Assembly: GCF_021129235.1 (NCBI RefSeq)
Contig: NZ_JAJOMA010000004.1
Location: 62,001 to 126,000, forward strand
Length of the DNA stretch: 64,000 nt
Direction of reading: 5' to 3'
DNA from: Kineosporia mesophila
GTDB lineage: Bacteria; Actinomycetota; Actinomycetes; Actinomycetales; Kineosporiaceae
In this document: piece by piece, positions 26,075 through 34,687 of the stretch
Layout: each line of letters begins with the position of its first letter
Position numbering within the stretch: position 1 is the first letter of the stretch
Notes under the pieces: generated by a model
Database searches by the model: none
Seen by the model: only the letters and a program-made list of their open reading frames with translations
Told to the model about the DNA's origin: nothing
Position numbers and translations under genes: made by a program

Positions 26075-26305
26075 ATGCTTGAGGACGAATCAACTGAGCG
26101 ACCACTGTTGCGTCTGGTTCGCGGGGACGCGACCGAGGAAGAGGTGGCCGCGCTGCTCGCGGTGATCAGGACCGTGGGGAGCTCCGACGGCTCACTGGGG
26201 CAGGAGGCCGGGCCGACCTCGAGCTGGACCGACCGGGCATCCCTGACACGACAGCAGTTGTCACCCGGTCCCGGTGCCTGGCGGGCATCGGGCCGGGCAC
26301 GCTGA
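26075..26305 (+). CDS. accE: Acyl-CoA carboxylase epsilon subunit
   Basis: The 76-residue protein carries the AccE/PccE signature. PLLRLVRGDATEEEVAALLA comes near the N-terminus, then SSWTDRASLTRQQLSPGPGAW with a final WRASGRAR. This subunit binds the beta ring and stimulates the carboxylase in actinobacteria. GAGGAT 6-8 nt before the ATG and the 9-nt gap to accD show co-translation. The gene is shorter in its linker than many homologues. It is followed by a long repeat tract that separates it from maf. Confidence 0.88.
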   Translation: MLEDESTERPLLRLVRGDATEEEVAALLAVIRTVGSSDGSLGQEAGPTSSWTDRASLTRQQLSPGPGAWRASGRAR

Positions 26306-26640
26306 CCCACATTCCGGCGTCCAGGCCCTCAGGAACCCAGGGGCGATCTGGGCCCCAGGCCCCAGGCCCCAGGCCCCGAGCCACCGCACCCCCGAGCTCA
26401 CAGCCCACAAACCGCAGCCCGCAGCCCGCAGCCCGCAGCCACCGGGCCACCGGGCCACCGGGCCACCGGGCCACCGGGCCACCGGGTGCAGTGGGCCACC
26501 GGGTGCAGTGGGCCACCGGGTGCAGTGGGCCATCGGACCCACCGGGTGCAGTGGGCCATCGGACCCACCGGACCCACCGGACCCACCGGACCCACGGGAC
26601 CCACGGGACCCACGGGAGCCGGCCACCCAGACAGACCCCC
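26306..26640. repeat. Hierarchical tandem-repeat tract
   Basis: Several short arrays abut. GGCCCCA recurs near 26351-26378 and GCAGCCC near 26414-26440. ACCGGGCC is repeated five times (26441-26480). A 17-bp unit ACCGGGTGCAGTGGGCC occurs three times (26481-26531) and once more (26541-26557). Nine-bp units ATCGGACCC, ACCGGACCC and ACGGGACCC fill the rest to 26620. The 17-mer equals an 8-mer plus a 9-mer, so the arrays seem to have grown from one another. All six frames are open in places, but this reflects repeat composition, not coding. Confidence 0.85.
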
Positions 26641-26643
26641 TGC

Positions 26644-26697
26644 GCAATGTGTACACCTGGTACATCCGGTACCGGATGTACCAGGTGTACACATTGC
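26644..26697. repeat. 54-bp perfect palindrome upstream of maf
   Basis: Two 27-nt arms meet at GGTACC with no mismatch. The left arm begins GCAATGTGTACACCTGGTAC. The transcript would fold into a very long hairpin on either strand. It lies directly after the tandem-repeat tract, between accE and maf, and may end accE transcription or bind a dimeric protein. Confidence 0.85.
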
Positions 26698-26896
26698 TTG
26701 CCCACCCTCACCAGAACCCCCCCGCGTGCGTCGACGAAGCCGGCTTGATCGGGATTTCGCTGCCCGCCCAGGTGCCCCGGTCGTCCGTCGAGGCCCCGCC
26801 GACCAGGACCAGTCAGGGCACGTCACGAGCACGTCACGAGCACGTCCCGGGGCGCCGGGCGCCGGGCTCGTCAACTGACTGCTTCACTTGTCCGCC

Positions 26897-27574
26897 GTGA
26901 GCACTCATATCCCCCTGACCCTCGCCTCTGCCTCCCCCGCGCGCCTGGCCACCCTGCGCGCGGCCGGGATCGAGCCCGCCGTGCGGGTGTCGGACGTCGA
27001 CGAGCCGGCCGTGCTGGCCCGCACCGGCATCACCGAGCCGGAAGACGTCGCGCTGCTCCTGGCCAAGGAGAAGGCCGAGGACGTCGCCCGCACGGTGGAG
27101 CGGGAGTACCTCGACCAGGACGACGAGGACGACGAGGCTCCCGAGCCCGGTCTGGTGCTTGGCTGCGACTCGGTGCTGGACCTGGACGGCGTCGCCCTGG
27201 GCAAGCCCGCCGACGCGCAGGACGCGGTGCGGCGCTGGAAGGAGATGCGCGGGCGTAGCGGACGGCTGTGCACCGGGCACTGGCTGATCGACCTGCGCGA
27301 CACCGAGAACGGCGGCACCGGCGGCACACTCGGTGCGGTCTCGATCACCACCGTGCACTTCGCCAAGGTCACCGACGAGGAGATCGAGGCCTACGTGGCC
27401 ACCGGCGAACCGCTGGCGGTGGCGGGCGCCTTCACCGTGGACGGGATCGGCGGGGCCTTCGTCAGCGGGATCGAGGGCGATCACCACGGCGTGGTCGGGC
27501 TGTCGCTGCCGCTGCTGCGCGACCTGACGACGGAACTTGGCGTGGCCTGGCCGTCGCTCTGGACAGGGAAGTAA
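26897..27574 (+). CDS. maf: Maf-like nucleoside triphosphate pyrophosphatase
   Basis: The 225-residue Maf protein begins with IPLTLASASPARLATLRAAG and contains LAKEKAEDVA, LGCDSVLDLDG, LGKPADAQDAVRRWKEMRG and the GEPLAVAGAFTVDGIGG loop. Maf enzymes hydrolyse canonical or modified NTPs to NMPs. An acidic insert (DQDDEDDEAPEP) near residue 70 is unusual. GTG 26897 is chosen; TTG 26888 in frame is possible. Neither has a ribosome-binding site. Placement after accD-accE is conserved in mycobacteria (Rv3280-Rv3282). Confidence 0.88.
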   Translation: MSTHIPLTLASASPARLATLRAAGIEPAVRVSDVDEPAVLARTGITEPEDVALLLAKEKAEDVARTVEREYLDQDDEDDEAPEPGLVLGCDSVLDLDGVALGKPADAQDAVRRWKEMRGRSGRLCTGHWLIDLRDTENGGTGGTLGAVSITTVHFAKVTDEEIEAYVATGEPLAVAGAFTVDGIGGAFVSGIEGDHHGVVGLSLPLLRDLTTELGVAWPSLWTGK

Positions 27575-27666
27575 CAGAACGTGGCCAAGTTTCGCATGTG
27601 ACACCAGTTGGTGGCATCTATCTGTTTCGGTTGCCGACCCCACGATCACCGTCAAGACTGGTTCAC

Positions 27667-29391
27667 ATGGGCTTGACCAGGGCCAGCCGGCATCGCCCGA
27701 CCACCGCGACCGAAACGAGTGAATTGCCCCGCATTGACCTCGAACACACAGGTCAGAGCGCGGACCTGAAGATCCGGACGACCCCCGCGGGCCGACCGGA
27801 CCTCGCCGGTGCGGCGATCGTCCCCCGCCCCTCGCCGCCGATGCTCGTGACGCCGCACCCAGCTGACACCGATGTCACCGAGCGCAACCGGGTGCACGAA
27901 GAGGAGAAGTTGCCCGCGTGGCTCGTCCTCCAGGTGACCGCCTTGATCGCCGTGGTCGTCGGCGCCTGCGCCGTGCTCGTGACGGTGACGCAGGGAGTGC
28001 CGCACACCTCGAGCATCGGGGCGGGCATCGCCCTGGCCTGTCTGGTCATGGCCGGTTTCCGGGCCCGCACGCTGCTGCGGAGCGCCCGCGGGCCGCAGCC
28101 CGACCGGGACGACACCGACCCCCTCACCGGCCTGGCCAGCCGCCGGGCCCTGGCCCAGGCGCTGGCCGCGCCCGGGGCGGGCACCGGATCCATGCTGCTG
28201 ATCGACCTGGACAACTTCCGCGACGTCAACGAGGCCCTCGGGCACGAGACCGGCGACCGGCTGCTGACGGCGGTCGGGGCCCGGCTGCGCTCCTCGCTCC
28301 GGCCCGGGCAGATGCTGGCCCGGCTGGGCGGCAACGAATTCGCCGTCCTGCTCCCGGGGGCCGGGCAGGACGAGGCCCAGCGCATCGCGAACGGCCTGCA
28401 GACCGCTCTGCACGAGCCGTTCGACGTGTGCGGGTCGCGGCTGCACACGGCGGCGAGCATCGGCATCGCGACCAGCCCGCCCTCTCTCCCCCCGGAACGG
28501 TCCGACCTGCTGCGCCGGGCCGACGTGGCCCTGCACCACGCCCGGCGCGACCGCACCGGGCAGTCGCTGTACGACCCGGGCGACGACGACAGCGGTGAGC
28601 GGCTGCGCCGCACCGCCGAACTGCGCCTGGCCCTGACCCGCGGCGACATCGAGGTGCACCTGCAGCCCCAGGTCGATCTGGGCAGCGGGCGCATCGTGGG
28701 CGCCGAGGCCCTGGCCCGCTGGCGTCACCCGCACGAGGGGGTGCTGCTGCCGGCCGTCTTCCTGCCGCTGACCGAGCACACCGGGCTGGCCCGGCCGATG
28801 GCCGCTCTCGTGCTCGACCAGGCCCTGGCCGCCTGCGCCTCGTGGTGGCGGGAGGGTCATCACGTGCCGGTGAGCGTGAACCTGAGCGCCGACGACCTAC
28901 GCGACGAGGAACTGCCCGGCCGGGTATGGGCGGCCCTGCAACGGCAGTCGCTGCCCCCGGCCGCGCTGCGGGTGGAGATCACCGAGCAGTCGCTGCTCAC
29001 CGATCCGGAGGCGGCGTCCGTGCTGCTGCGGCGCTGGCGTCAGGACGGCATCTCGGTCTCGATCGACGACTTCGGCACCGGGTACTCGTCGCTGTCGTAC
29101 CTGCGGCAGCTGCCGGTGGACGAGGTGAAGCTCGACCAGGCGTTCGTCACGGACCTGGCCCGGGAGTCGACCGCCACGATCGTGCAGCACACCATCGCGA
29201 TGGCCCACGGTCTGAAGGCCCGGGTGGTGGCCGAAGGGATCGAGCAGGGCCCGACCGCCCGGCAGCTGGCCGACCTCGGCTGCGACACCGGGCAGGGTCT
29301 GCTCTACGGGGGCGCGGTGACCGCCCCGGAGTTCCTCGAACGGTTACGCACCGTACCCGCATTGTCCACAGATCGCGCATCTCGACCCTGA
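27667..29391 (+). CDS. GGDEF/EAL c-di-GMP protein with degenerate GGDEF
   Basis: The 574-residue protein has a hydrophilic N-terminus, two membrane helices (WLVLQVTALIAVVVGACAVL and IGAGIALACLVMAGF), then GGDEF and EAL domains. The GGDEF signature reads LARLGGNEFAVLL, with Asn in place of the metal-binding Asp, so cyclase activity is doubtful. The EAL domain keeps EALARW, NLSADDL, EITEQSLL, DDFGTGYSSL and the QGLLYG end, so it should hydrolyse c-di-GMP. There is no cytoplasmic PAS or other sensor. It is a single gene, 92 nt after maf, and the degenerate domain may serve as a GTP sensor for the EAL part. Confidence 0.9.
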   Translation: MGLTRASRHRPTTATETSELPRIDLEHTGQSADLKIRTTPAGRPDLAGAAIVPRPSPPMLVTPHPADTDVTERNRVHEEEKLPAWLVLQVTALIAVVVGACAVLVTVTQGVPHTSSIGAGIALACLVMAGFRARTLLRSARGPQPDRDDTDPLTGLASRRALAQALAAPGAGTGSMLLIDLDNFRDVNEALGHETGDRLLTAVGARLRSSLRPGQMLARLGGNEFAVLLPGAGQDEAQRIANGLQTALHEPFDVCGSRLHTAASIGIATSPPSLPPERSDLLRRADVALHHARRDRTGQSLYDPGDDDSGERLRRTAELRLALTRGDIEVHLQPQVDLGSGRIVGAEALARWRHPHEGVLLPAVFLPLTEHTGLARPMAALVLDQALAACASWWREGHHVPVSVNLSADDLRDEELPGRVWAALQRQSLPPAALRVEITEQSLLTDPEAASVLLRRWRQDGISVSIDDFGTGYSSLSYLRQLPVDEVKLDQAFVTDLARESTATIVQHTIAMAHGLKARVVAEGIEQGPTARQLADLGCDTGQGLLYGGAVTAPEFLERLRTVPALSTDRASRP

Positions 29392-29422
29392 CCCACGGTT
29401 CCTTGGGATAAGTTGTCGAATC

Positions 29423-30817
29423 ATGGACGGCCGCTCCCCGGAACGCGGATCACGCCGCGAGCAGGAGACCGGCGCCGCACCGACGACCCCGAAGACGCGT
29501 CGCGAGCTGCGTGCGGAGCGTGAGGCTGCCGAGCGCGCCCAGACCCTGAGCGGTGGGCTGCCCGTACGCCCGGTGCCGGTGGACCGTTCTCCCAGCACCA
29601 GCCCGACCAGCACCAGCCCGACCACCACCAGCCCGACCGGCACCAGCCCCACCGCGCGGCAGAAGGCCCCGGCCCCCTGGGACGTGCCCGAACCGGAAGA
29701 ACCGCCGGGTCGCCGCCTGGAACGCCCCGGGCGCGGGCCCCTGGCCGAACGCTTCCCCGCGCGTCCGACTCCCCTGGGCGGTGTCGGCCCGGATCCGCAC
29801 GACGACCACGACGACCGCCAGGACGACCGCTCTGACGACGACCACGACCCGCACCACCCCACCGACCCGCGCCGGCGTCGCCGCGCGGGCCTCTGGCTGA
29901 CCGCGATCGCCCTGCTCCTGGCGCTGTGGACCGCCACGATGTTCCTCGACTCGGTGTCGCCGCTGGTCTCCGCCCCGTCGGCCCTGGTGCCGCTGGTGAC
30001 GATCTGCGCCCTGCCGGTGATCGCGATCGGGGTGGGTGGCAAGCACTTCATCTCGACCGGCATCGCCACGCTGGCCGCGCTGCTGCCCTGGGCGATGGTC
30101 GCGGGGTACGCCTCGTCCCGGGACCTGCCCGCCGGCACGACGGACACCGTGCGGGTGATGACGGTGGACGGTAACCACGGTCGGGCGAGCGCCTCGGACG
30201 TGGTGGGCGCGGCGACCGACTACTCGGCGGACGTGGTGATCGTCACCGGCCTGAGCACCACGCTGGCCCACGAGCTGACGGTGTCGGGCCTGAGCCGGAA
30301 CACGCCGCCGGTGTGGATGCACGTGTCGGGCGACCAGACCGACGGCATCGGGATCTGGAGCCGGCTCACCATCTCCGGCCTCACCGAGGCGGAGGGGTAC
30401 GACTCACCCGTCGCCACCGGGGTGCTCGAGGTGAACAAGGCCCGGGTCGGCCTGACCGTGGCCCAGTTGCCGGGGAGCCCGCTGCGGCCCGGGAAGGGCT
30501 GGCGGGCCGGCCTGAACCGGCTCTCACACCAGCGGGTCGAGGGCGCCACGAGCGGATCGTTCCTGGTCGGCGGCCTCAACGTGGCTCCTTGGCAGCCGGC
30601 GTTCCGGATGCTCGAGAAGGCCGGCTGGGAAGACGCGGCCGACATCACCGGCAAGGGCCTGCGGCCCACCTGGCCCTCGTGGTCACCGCTGCCGGTCACC
30701 CCGGCCGACCACGTGCTGGTGGACGAGAAGCTCGGCGTGGGCTCGACCGCGACGGCCAACATCGGCGGCAGTTCACACCGGGCGATCGTCGCGGCGCTGG
30801 AGGTGCCGGTGGGCTGA
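29423..30817 (+). CDS. Membrane-anchored, catalytically degraded EEP-family protein
   Basis: The 464-residue protein has a basic N-terminus, a TSPT repeat (about residues 58-77), a His/Asp-rich stretch (PDPHDDHDDRQDDRSDDDH), three membrane helices (about 150-235) and a C-terminal EEP-like domain. The domain aligns by order with the active family: VRVMTVDGNHG, ADVVIVTGLS, DGIGIWSRL, FLVGGLNVAPW, ADHVLVDEKL and GSSHRAIVAAL. The catalytic Glu, the GD(L/F)N Asp and the DH Asp are replaced by Thr/Gly, Gly and Ser. It is most likely a pseudoenzyme that binds rather than cleaves. The last five codons lie in a perfect palindrome. Confidence 0.75.
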   Translation: MDGRSPERGSRREQETGAAPTTPKTRRELRAEREAAERAQTLSGGLPVRPVPVDRSPSTSPTSTSPTTTSPTGTSPTARQKAPAPWDVPEPEEPPGRRLERPGRGPLAERFPARPTPLGGVGPDPHDDHDDRQDDRSDDDHDPHHPTDPRRRRRAGLWLTAIALLLALWTATMFLDSVSPLVSAPSALVPLVTICALPVIAIGVGGKHFISTGIATLAALLPWAMVAGYASSRDLPAGTTDTVRVMTVDGNHGRASASDVVGAATDYSADVVIVTGLSTTLAHELTVSGLSRNTPPVWMHVSGDQTDGIGIWSRLTISGLTEAEGYDSPVATGVLEVNKARVGLTVAQLPGSPLRPGKGWRAGLNRLSHQRVEGATSGSFLVGGLNVAPWQPAFRMLEKAGWEDAADITGKGLRPTWPSWSPLPVTPADHVLVDEKLGVGSTATANIGGSSHRAIVAALEVPVG

Positions 30818-30835
30818 TCAGCCCACCGGCACCTC
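30800..30835. terminator. Palindromic bidirectional terminator overlapping a stop codon
   Basis: GAGGTGCCGGTGGGCTGA is followed immediately by its exact reverse complement, giving a 36-bp perfect palindrome. The left arm encodes the final residues and stop of the EEP-like gene. The right arm ends 12 bp before the convergent thioredoxin stop. Confidence 0.8.
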
Positions 30836-30846
30836 GGGACGTCGGA

Positions 30847-31221
30847 TCAGCTACGGCCGGCTTCCTTCAGCTGGGCCTCGTACTGGGTGCGGACCTCTTC
30901 CATGTCGAGGTCGCGCACCTGACGCAGGATGTCGGTCAGGGCTGCCTCGGGAAGGGCGCCGGGCTGGCCGAACACCGGGATGCCGTCGCGGTAGACCACC
31001 AGCGTCGGGATCGAGGTCACGCCGTACTGCGCAGCGAGTTCCTGCTGGTCCTCGGTGTCCACCTTGGCGAACTTGGCGTCCTCATTCGTCTGGGAAGCCT
31101 TCTCGAAGACGGGGGCGAACTGGCGGCACGGACCGCACCAGGAGGCCCAGAAGTCGATCAGGACAATGCCGTCCTTGACCGTTTCGTCGTGGTTCTGCTG
31201 GGTCATCGTCATAGTAGCCAC
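30847..31221 (-). CDS. trx: Thioredoxin
   Basis: The 124-residue cytoplasmic thioredoxin has the WCGPC active site (C29, C32), the [13 protein letters not shown] cis-proline loop and [12 protein letters not shown]. Compared with classical TrxA (about 105-110 residues) it has a 17-residue charged helix at the C-terminus ([17 protein letters not shown]). GTG 31221 gives the MAT-type N-terminus seen in relatives; ATG 31212 is the alternative. It diverges from the carboxylase alpha-subunit gene. The electron donor is presumably thioredoxin reductase elsewhere. Confidence 0.9.
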   Translation of the reverse strand: MATMTMTQQNHDETVKDGIVLIDFWASWCGPCRQFAPVFEKASQTNEDAKFAKVDTEDQQELAAQYGVTSIPTLVVYRDGIPVFGQPGALPEAALTDILRQVRDLDMEEVRTQYEAQLKEAGRS

Positions 31222-31350
31222 GGTTGGTCAACCGACTTCCCCGCGGCACTGTTCCCGGGAGAGCCGGCCGGAGGGCGACTGCCCCCCTTCAACGTGTCCT
31301 GAGCCACTTCCCGAGGGGTCCGGGAGAGCGATACCGGCGATACTCTCCGA

Positions 31351-31371
31351 TGTCGAGAGGTTGTCGAGAGG
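31351..31371. promoter_or_regulatory. Direct repeat before accA3
   Basis: TGTCGAGAGG occurs twice with a 1-nt gap, between a TACTCT hexamer (31341-31346) and the ribosome-binding site. Its position in the leader suggests an operator, though chance cannot be excluded. Confidence 0.3.
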
Positions 31372-31379
31372 GAGCCGAG

Positions 31380-33173
31380 ATGACGACGCCGTCCCCGGAG
31401 CCGGGTAGCCCCCGGCCCATCAGCAAGGTCCTGATCGCCAACCGTGGCGAGATCGCGGTGCGGATCGCGCGCGCCTGCCGGGACGCCGGTATCGCCTCGG
31501 TGGCCGTGTACGCCGAGCCCGACCGTGATGCCCTGCACGTCACCGTGGCCGACGAGGCCTACTCGCTGGACGGCACCACCGCCGCGCAGTCGTACCTCGT
31601 CGTGGACAAATTGCTCGACGTGGCCGCCCGCTCCGGCGCCGACGCGGTGCATCCGGGCTACGGGTTCCTGGCCGAGAACGCCGACTTCGCCACCGCCGTC
31701 ATCGCCGCCGGCCTGACCTGGATCGGGCCGCCCCCCTCGGCGATCGATGCGCTCGGCGACAAGGTCAAGGCCCGCCACATCGCCCAGCGCGCCGGTGCGC
31801 CCTTGGTTCCGGGCACGAAAGATCCGGTGCGAACTGCGGACGAGGTGGTCACCTTCGCCCGCGAACACGGGCTCCCGGTGGCCATCAAGGCGGCGTTCGG
31901 CGGTGGTGGGCGGGGGCTGAAGGTCGCCCGCACGCTGGAGGAGATCCCGGAGCTGTTCGAGTCCGCGACCCGCGAGGCCGTGGCCGCGTTCGGGCGCGGC
32001 GAGTGCTTCGTCGAACGGTTCCTCGATCATCCGCGGCACGTGGAGACCCAGTGCCTGGCCGACGCGCACGGTCACGTGGTGGTCGTCTCCACCCGGGACT
32101 GCTCGCTGCAGCGGCGCAACCAGAAGCTGGTCGAGGAGGCTCCCGCGCCGTTCTTGACGCAGGAGCAGAGGGCCGAGCTCTACCGGGCGTCCAAGGCGAT
32201 CCTGTCCGAGGCCGGATACGTCGGCGCCGGGACGTGTGAGTTCCTGATCGGCCCGGACGGCACGATCTCGTTCCTGGAGGTCAACACCCGTCTTCAGGTC
32301 GAGCACCCGGTCTCCGAGGAGGTCACCGGGCTGGACCTGGTGCGCGAGCAGCTCCGGGTCGCCGCGGGCGAGCCGCTGGGTTACGACGACCCGGCGATCC
32401 GCGGGCACTCGATCGAGTTCCGGATCAACGGTGAGGACGCGGGGCGCAACTTCCTGCCCCAGCCGGGCACCGTCGTGGTCTTCGAACCCCCGTCCGGCCC
32501 GGGCGTGCGCCTGGACTCCGGCGTGGTCGCGGGTTCGGTGATCGGTGGCGGGTTCGACTCGATGCTGGCCAAGCTGATCGTCACCGGCGCCACCCGTCGC
32601 CAGGCGCTGGAGCGGGCGCGGCGGGCGCTGGGCGAGTTCGTGGTCGAGGGCCTGCCCACGGTGCTGCCCTTCCACCGGGCCGTCGTGGCGGATCCGGCCT
32701 TCGCCAGTGAGCCGTTCAGCGTGCACACCCGCTGGATCGAGACCGAGTTCGACAACACCATCGCGCCCTGGACCGGACCGGCCGCCGACGATGCCCCGGA
32801 GGAACCGCGCGAGCGCGTCGTGGTCGAGGTCGGCGGCAAGCGCCTGGAAGTGGTGCTGCCGGCCGGGCTGGGCACGTCGGGCACCGCCCGGGCCTCGGCG
32901 ACCGATGGGAAGAAGGCTCCCCGCCGCACCCGGAACCGGGCCGCGGCCGCCGTCAGCGGTGACGCCCTGACCTCACCCATGCAGGGCACGATCGTCAAGG
33001 TCGCCGTCGAGGAGGGGCAGCGCCTGGAGGTGGGCGACCTGGTCGTGGTGCTCGAGGCGATGAAGATGGAACAGCCGCTGACCGCTCACAAGGCGGGCAC
33101 GGTGACCGCCCTGACCGCGGAGATCGGCCGGACCGTCACGTCCGGCGCGCTGATCTGTGAGCTGAAAGACTGA
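31380..33173 (+). CDS. accA3: Acyl-CoA carboxylase alpha subunit (biotin carboxylase + BCCP)
   Basis: The 597-residue protein has a biotin carboxylase domain ([31 protein letters not shown] loop [28 protein letters not shown]). A linker and a C-terminal biotinyl domain with EAMKMEQPL follow; Lys562 is the biotin site. It carboxylates biotin with ATP and bicarbonate and hands it to the AccD ring. ATG 31380 has GGGAG 5 nt upstream. The gene is alone on its strand. With BirA, AccD and AccE nearby, the window holds the full set for malonyl/methylmalonyl-CoA synthesis. Confidence 0.95.
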   Translation: MTTPSPEPGSPRPISKVLIANRGEIAVRIARACRDAGIASVAVYAEPDRDALHVTVADEAYSLDGTTAAQSYLVVDKLLDVAARSGADAVHPGYGFLAENADFATAVIAAGLTWIGPPPSAIDALGDKVKARHIAQRAGAPLVPGTKDPVRTADEVVTFAREHGLPVAIKAAFGGGGRGLKVARTLEEIPELFESATREAVAAFGRGECFVERFLDHPRHVETQCLADAHGHVVVVSTRDCSLQRRNQKLVEEAPAPFLTQEQRAELYRASKAILSEAGYVGAGTCEFLIGPDGTISFLEVNTRLQVEHPVSEEVTGLDLVREQLRVAAGEPLGYDDPAIRGHSIEFRINGEDAGRNFLPQPGTVVVFEPPSGPGVRLDSGVVAGSVIGGGFDSMLAKLIVTGATRRQALERARRALGEFVVEGLPTVLPFHRAVVADPAFASEPFSVHTRWIETEFDNTIAPWTGPAADDAPEEPRERVVVEVGGKRLEVVLPAGLGTSGTARASATDGKKAPRRTRNRAAAAVSGDALTSPMQGTIVKVAVEEGQRLEVGDLVVVLEAMKMEQPLTAHKAGTVTALTAEIGRTVTSGALICELKD

Positions 33174-33199
33174 ATTGAAGAACTGGACCGAAGGGCTGA

Positions 33200-33218
33200 C
33201 CGGCGCGTTCAGCGCCGG
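33200..33218 (+). terminator. Hairpin after accA3
   Basis: CCGGCGC and GCGCCGG form a 7-bp stem with a 5-nt loop, 27 nt after the stop and between convergent genes. Confidence 0.5.
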
Positions 33219-33256
33219 CCGGCCCGGACGTCCATAGTCATGGAGCTTTCAGGAAC

Positions 33257-34069
33257 TCAGAGCCGCCGGACGACCTCGGCGAGCATCGAGCCCACGCGCT
33301 CGGCGGCGGCCTTGCCCTCGGCCAGCACCTCGGCGTGGCTGAGCGGCTGGCCGGTGATGCCCGCGCCGAAGTTCGTCACCAGCGAGACACCGAGGATCTC
33401 CAGGCCGGCCTCGCGGGCCGCGATGGCCTCCAGCGCCGTGGACATGCCGACCAGGTCGGCGCCGAGCCGCCCGGCCATGCGCACCTCGGCCGGGGTCTCG
33501 TACTGCGGGCCGCGGAACTGCGCGTAGACGCCCTCGGGCAGATCGGGCTGCACCTCGCGGCAGATCGCCCGCAGCCGGGTCGAGTACAGGTCGGTGAGGT
33601 CGACGAAGGTGGCGCCCTCGAGCGGGGACGCACCGGTCAGGTTGATGTGGTCGCTGATCAGAACCGGGGTCCCGGGGGGCCATTCGGGGTTCAGACCGCC
33701 ACAGCCGTTGGTCAGCACCACCATCGAGCAACCGGCCGCCGCGGCGGTGCGCACCCCGTGGGCCACGGCGCGCACGCCCTTGCCCTCGTAGTAGTGCGTG
33801 CGGCTGCCGAGGATCAGGGCGTGCTTGGGAGCACCCTCCGAGTTGATCCGCACCGAGCGCAGCTGGCCCACGTGGCCGGGCACGCCGGAGACCGAGAAGC
33901 CCGGCACCTCGGTGGCCGGCACCTGCGCCACGGTCTCGCCCAGCAGGTCGGCGGCCGGGGCCCAGCCGGAGCCCAGAACCAGGGCCACGTCGTGCTTCTC
34001 GATACCGGTCAGCTCGGCGAGGCGCTGCGCCGCCTGGGCGGCCAGCTCGGTCGGGGAAAGGTCAGTCAT
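33257..34069 (-). CDS. deoD: Purine-nucleoside phosphorylase
   Basis: The 270-residue trimeric-type PNP shows ALVLGSGWAPAADLL, GSRTHYYEGKG, VLTNGCGGLNPEW, FRGPQYETPAEVRM with the purine-binding Glu, and VTNFGAGITGQPLSHAEVL. It splits inosine and guanosine with phosphate to base and ribose-1-phosphate. ATG 34069 is preferred; GTG 34081 overlaps the upstream stop (GTGA) and would add four residues. It is coupled to the gamma-glutamylcyclotransferase-like gene. It works with adenosine deaminase and the phosphosugar mutase in this region. Confidence 0.93.
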   Translation of the reverse strand: MTDLSPTELAAQAAQRLAELTGIEKHDVALVLGSGWAPAADLLGETVAQVPATEVPGFSVSGVPGHVGQLRSVRINSEGAPKHALILGSRTHYYEGKGVRAVAHGVRTAAAAGCSMVVLTNGCGGLNPEWPPGTPVLISDHINLTGASPLEGATFVDLTDLYSTRLRAICREVQPDLPEGVYAQFRGPQYETPAEVRMAGRLGADLVGMSTALEAIAAREAGLEILGVSLVTNFGAGITGQPLSHAEVLAEGKAAAERVGSMLAEVVRRL

Positions 34070-34077
34070 CTCAGGGC

Positions 34078-34554
34078 TCACTCGTTCGGGGGAAGGTGCT
34101 CAGGGGTGTCGCTCGACACGCACGGGCTGGTGCGCAGGTGGTGCACGTAGTCGCTGGGCGCACCGCCGGCCTCGGCCGCGTCGCCCAGCATGCCCAGGTA
34201 GTGGGCCGCGGGCAGGCCACCCTCGTAGGCGTCCAGCACGTGCACCCAGGCCACCGCGTCGCCGTCCAGGGTCTGCACCCGGACGTGGATCTTCCGGGAC
34301 TGCCCGGTGGCGAGTCCCTCCCACTCGTCCAGCGCCTGCTCGTCGCCGGAGGTGACGTCGTACAGACTGACGTAGACCTGCGCGGCCGGGTCTTCCACCA
34401 GGGTCGCCAGGGCACCGTCCACAGCGTTGGGAACCTGGGCGAAGGTGAGGCGCCAGCCGCTGATCCACCCGAACCCGCGCAACGGCGAGTGGGGCGCCCG
34501 CAGCGCCATCCGCTCGGGGTCGAGGTTCGCGCCGTAGGCGGCGTAGAGATCCAT
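34078..34554 (-). CDS. Gamma-glutamylcyclotransferase-like protein
   Basis: The 158-residue protein has the GGCT/AIG2 fold. The N-terminal substrate loop YAAYGANLDPERM, a GWRLTFAQV strand, LYDVTSGDEQALDEWEG with the catalytic Glu, and HYLGMLGDAAEAGGAPSDYV are visible. Family members cyclise gamma-glutamyl groups to 5-oxoproline or handle related amides; the substrate here is unknown. Its stop is just before the PNP start. A shared transcript suggests co-regulation rather than a shared pathway. Confidence 0.85.
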   Translation of the reverse strand: MDLYAAYGANLDPERMALRAPHSPLRGFGWISGWRLTFAQVPNAVDGALATLVEDPAAQVYVSLYDVTSGDEQALDEWEGLATGQSRKIHVRVQTLDGDAVAWVHVLDAYEGGLPAAHYLGMLGDAAEAGGAPSDYVHHLRTSPCVSSDTPEHLPPNE

Positions 34555-34675
34555 GAGGGACAGAGTAGGGATTCACCGGTGCTGACGTGCAAACGCCCGG
34601 TGTGACAACTGGGACTCATTGGCATCGTGTGTCGTCGTGCACCCCGCTCGGGCGTGCCGCCCGGCCCGGGTGCGG

Positions 34676-34681
34676 GACAAT
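34676..34681 (+). promoter_or_regulatory. -10-like hexamer of leaderless lpdA
   Basis: GACAAT lies 6 nt before GTG 34688. It deviates from TAnnnT only at the first base. Confidence 0.45.
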
Positions 34682-34687
34682 GGCCCG

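Noticed and set aside
26441-26620. CRISPR-like array
   Set aside because: Repeats are contiguous 8-17 bp units with no unique spacers of constant length, and there are no cas genes.
26270-26880. Several 130-208-codon frames in the repeat tract
   Set aside because: All frames are open because the repeat units lack stop codons. The peptides are pure low-complexity sequence without ribosome-binding sites.
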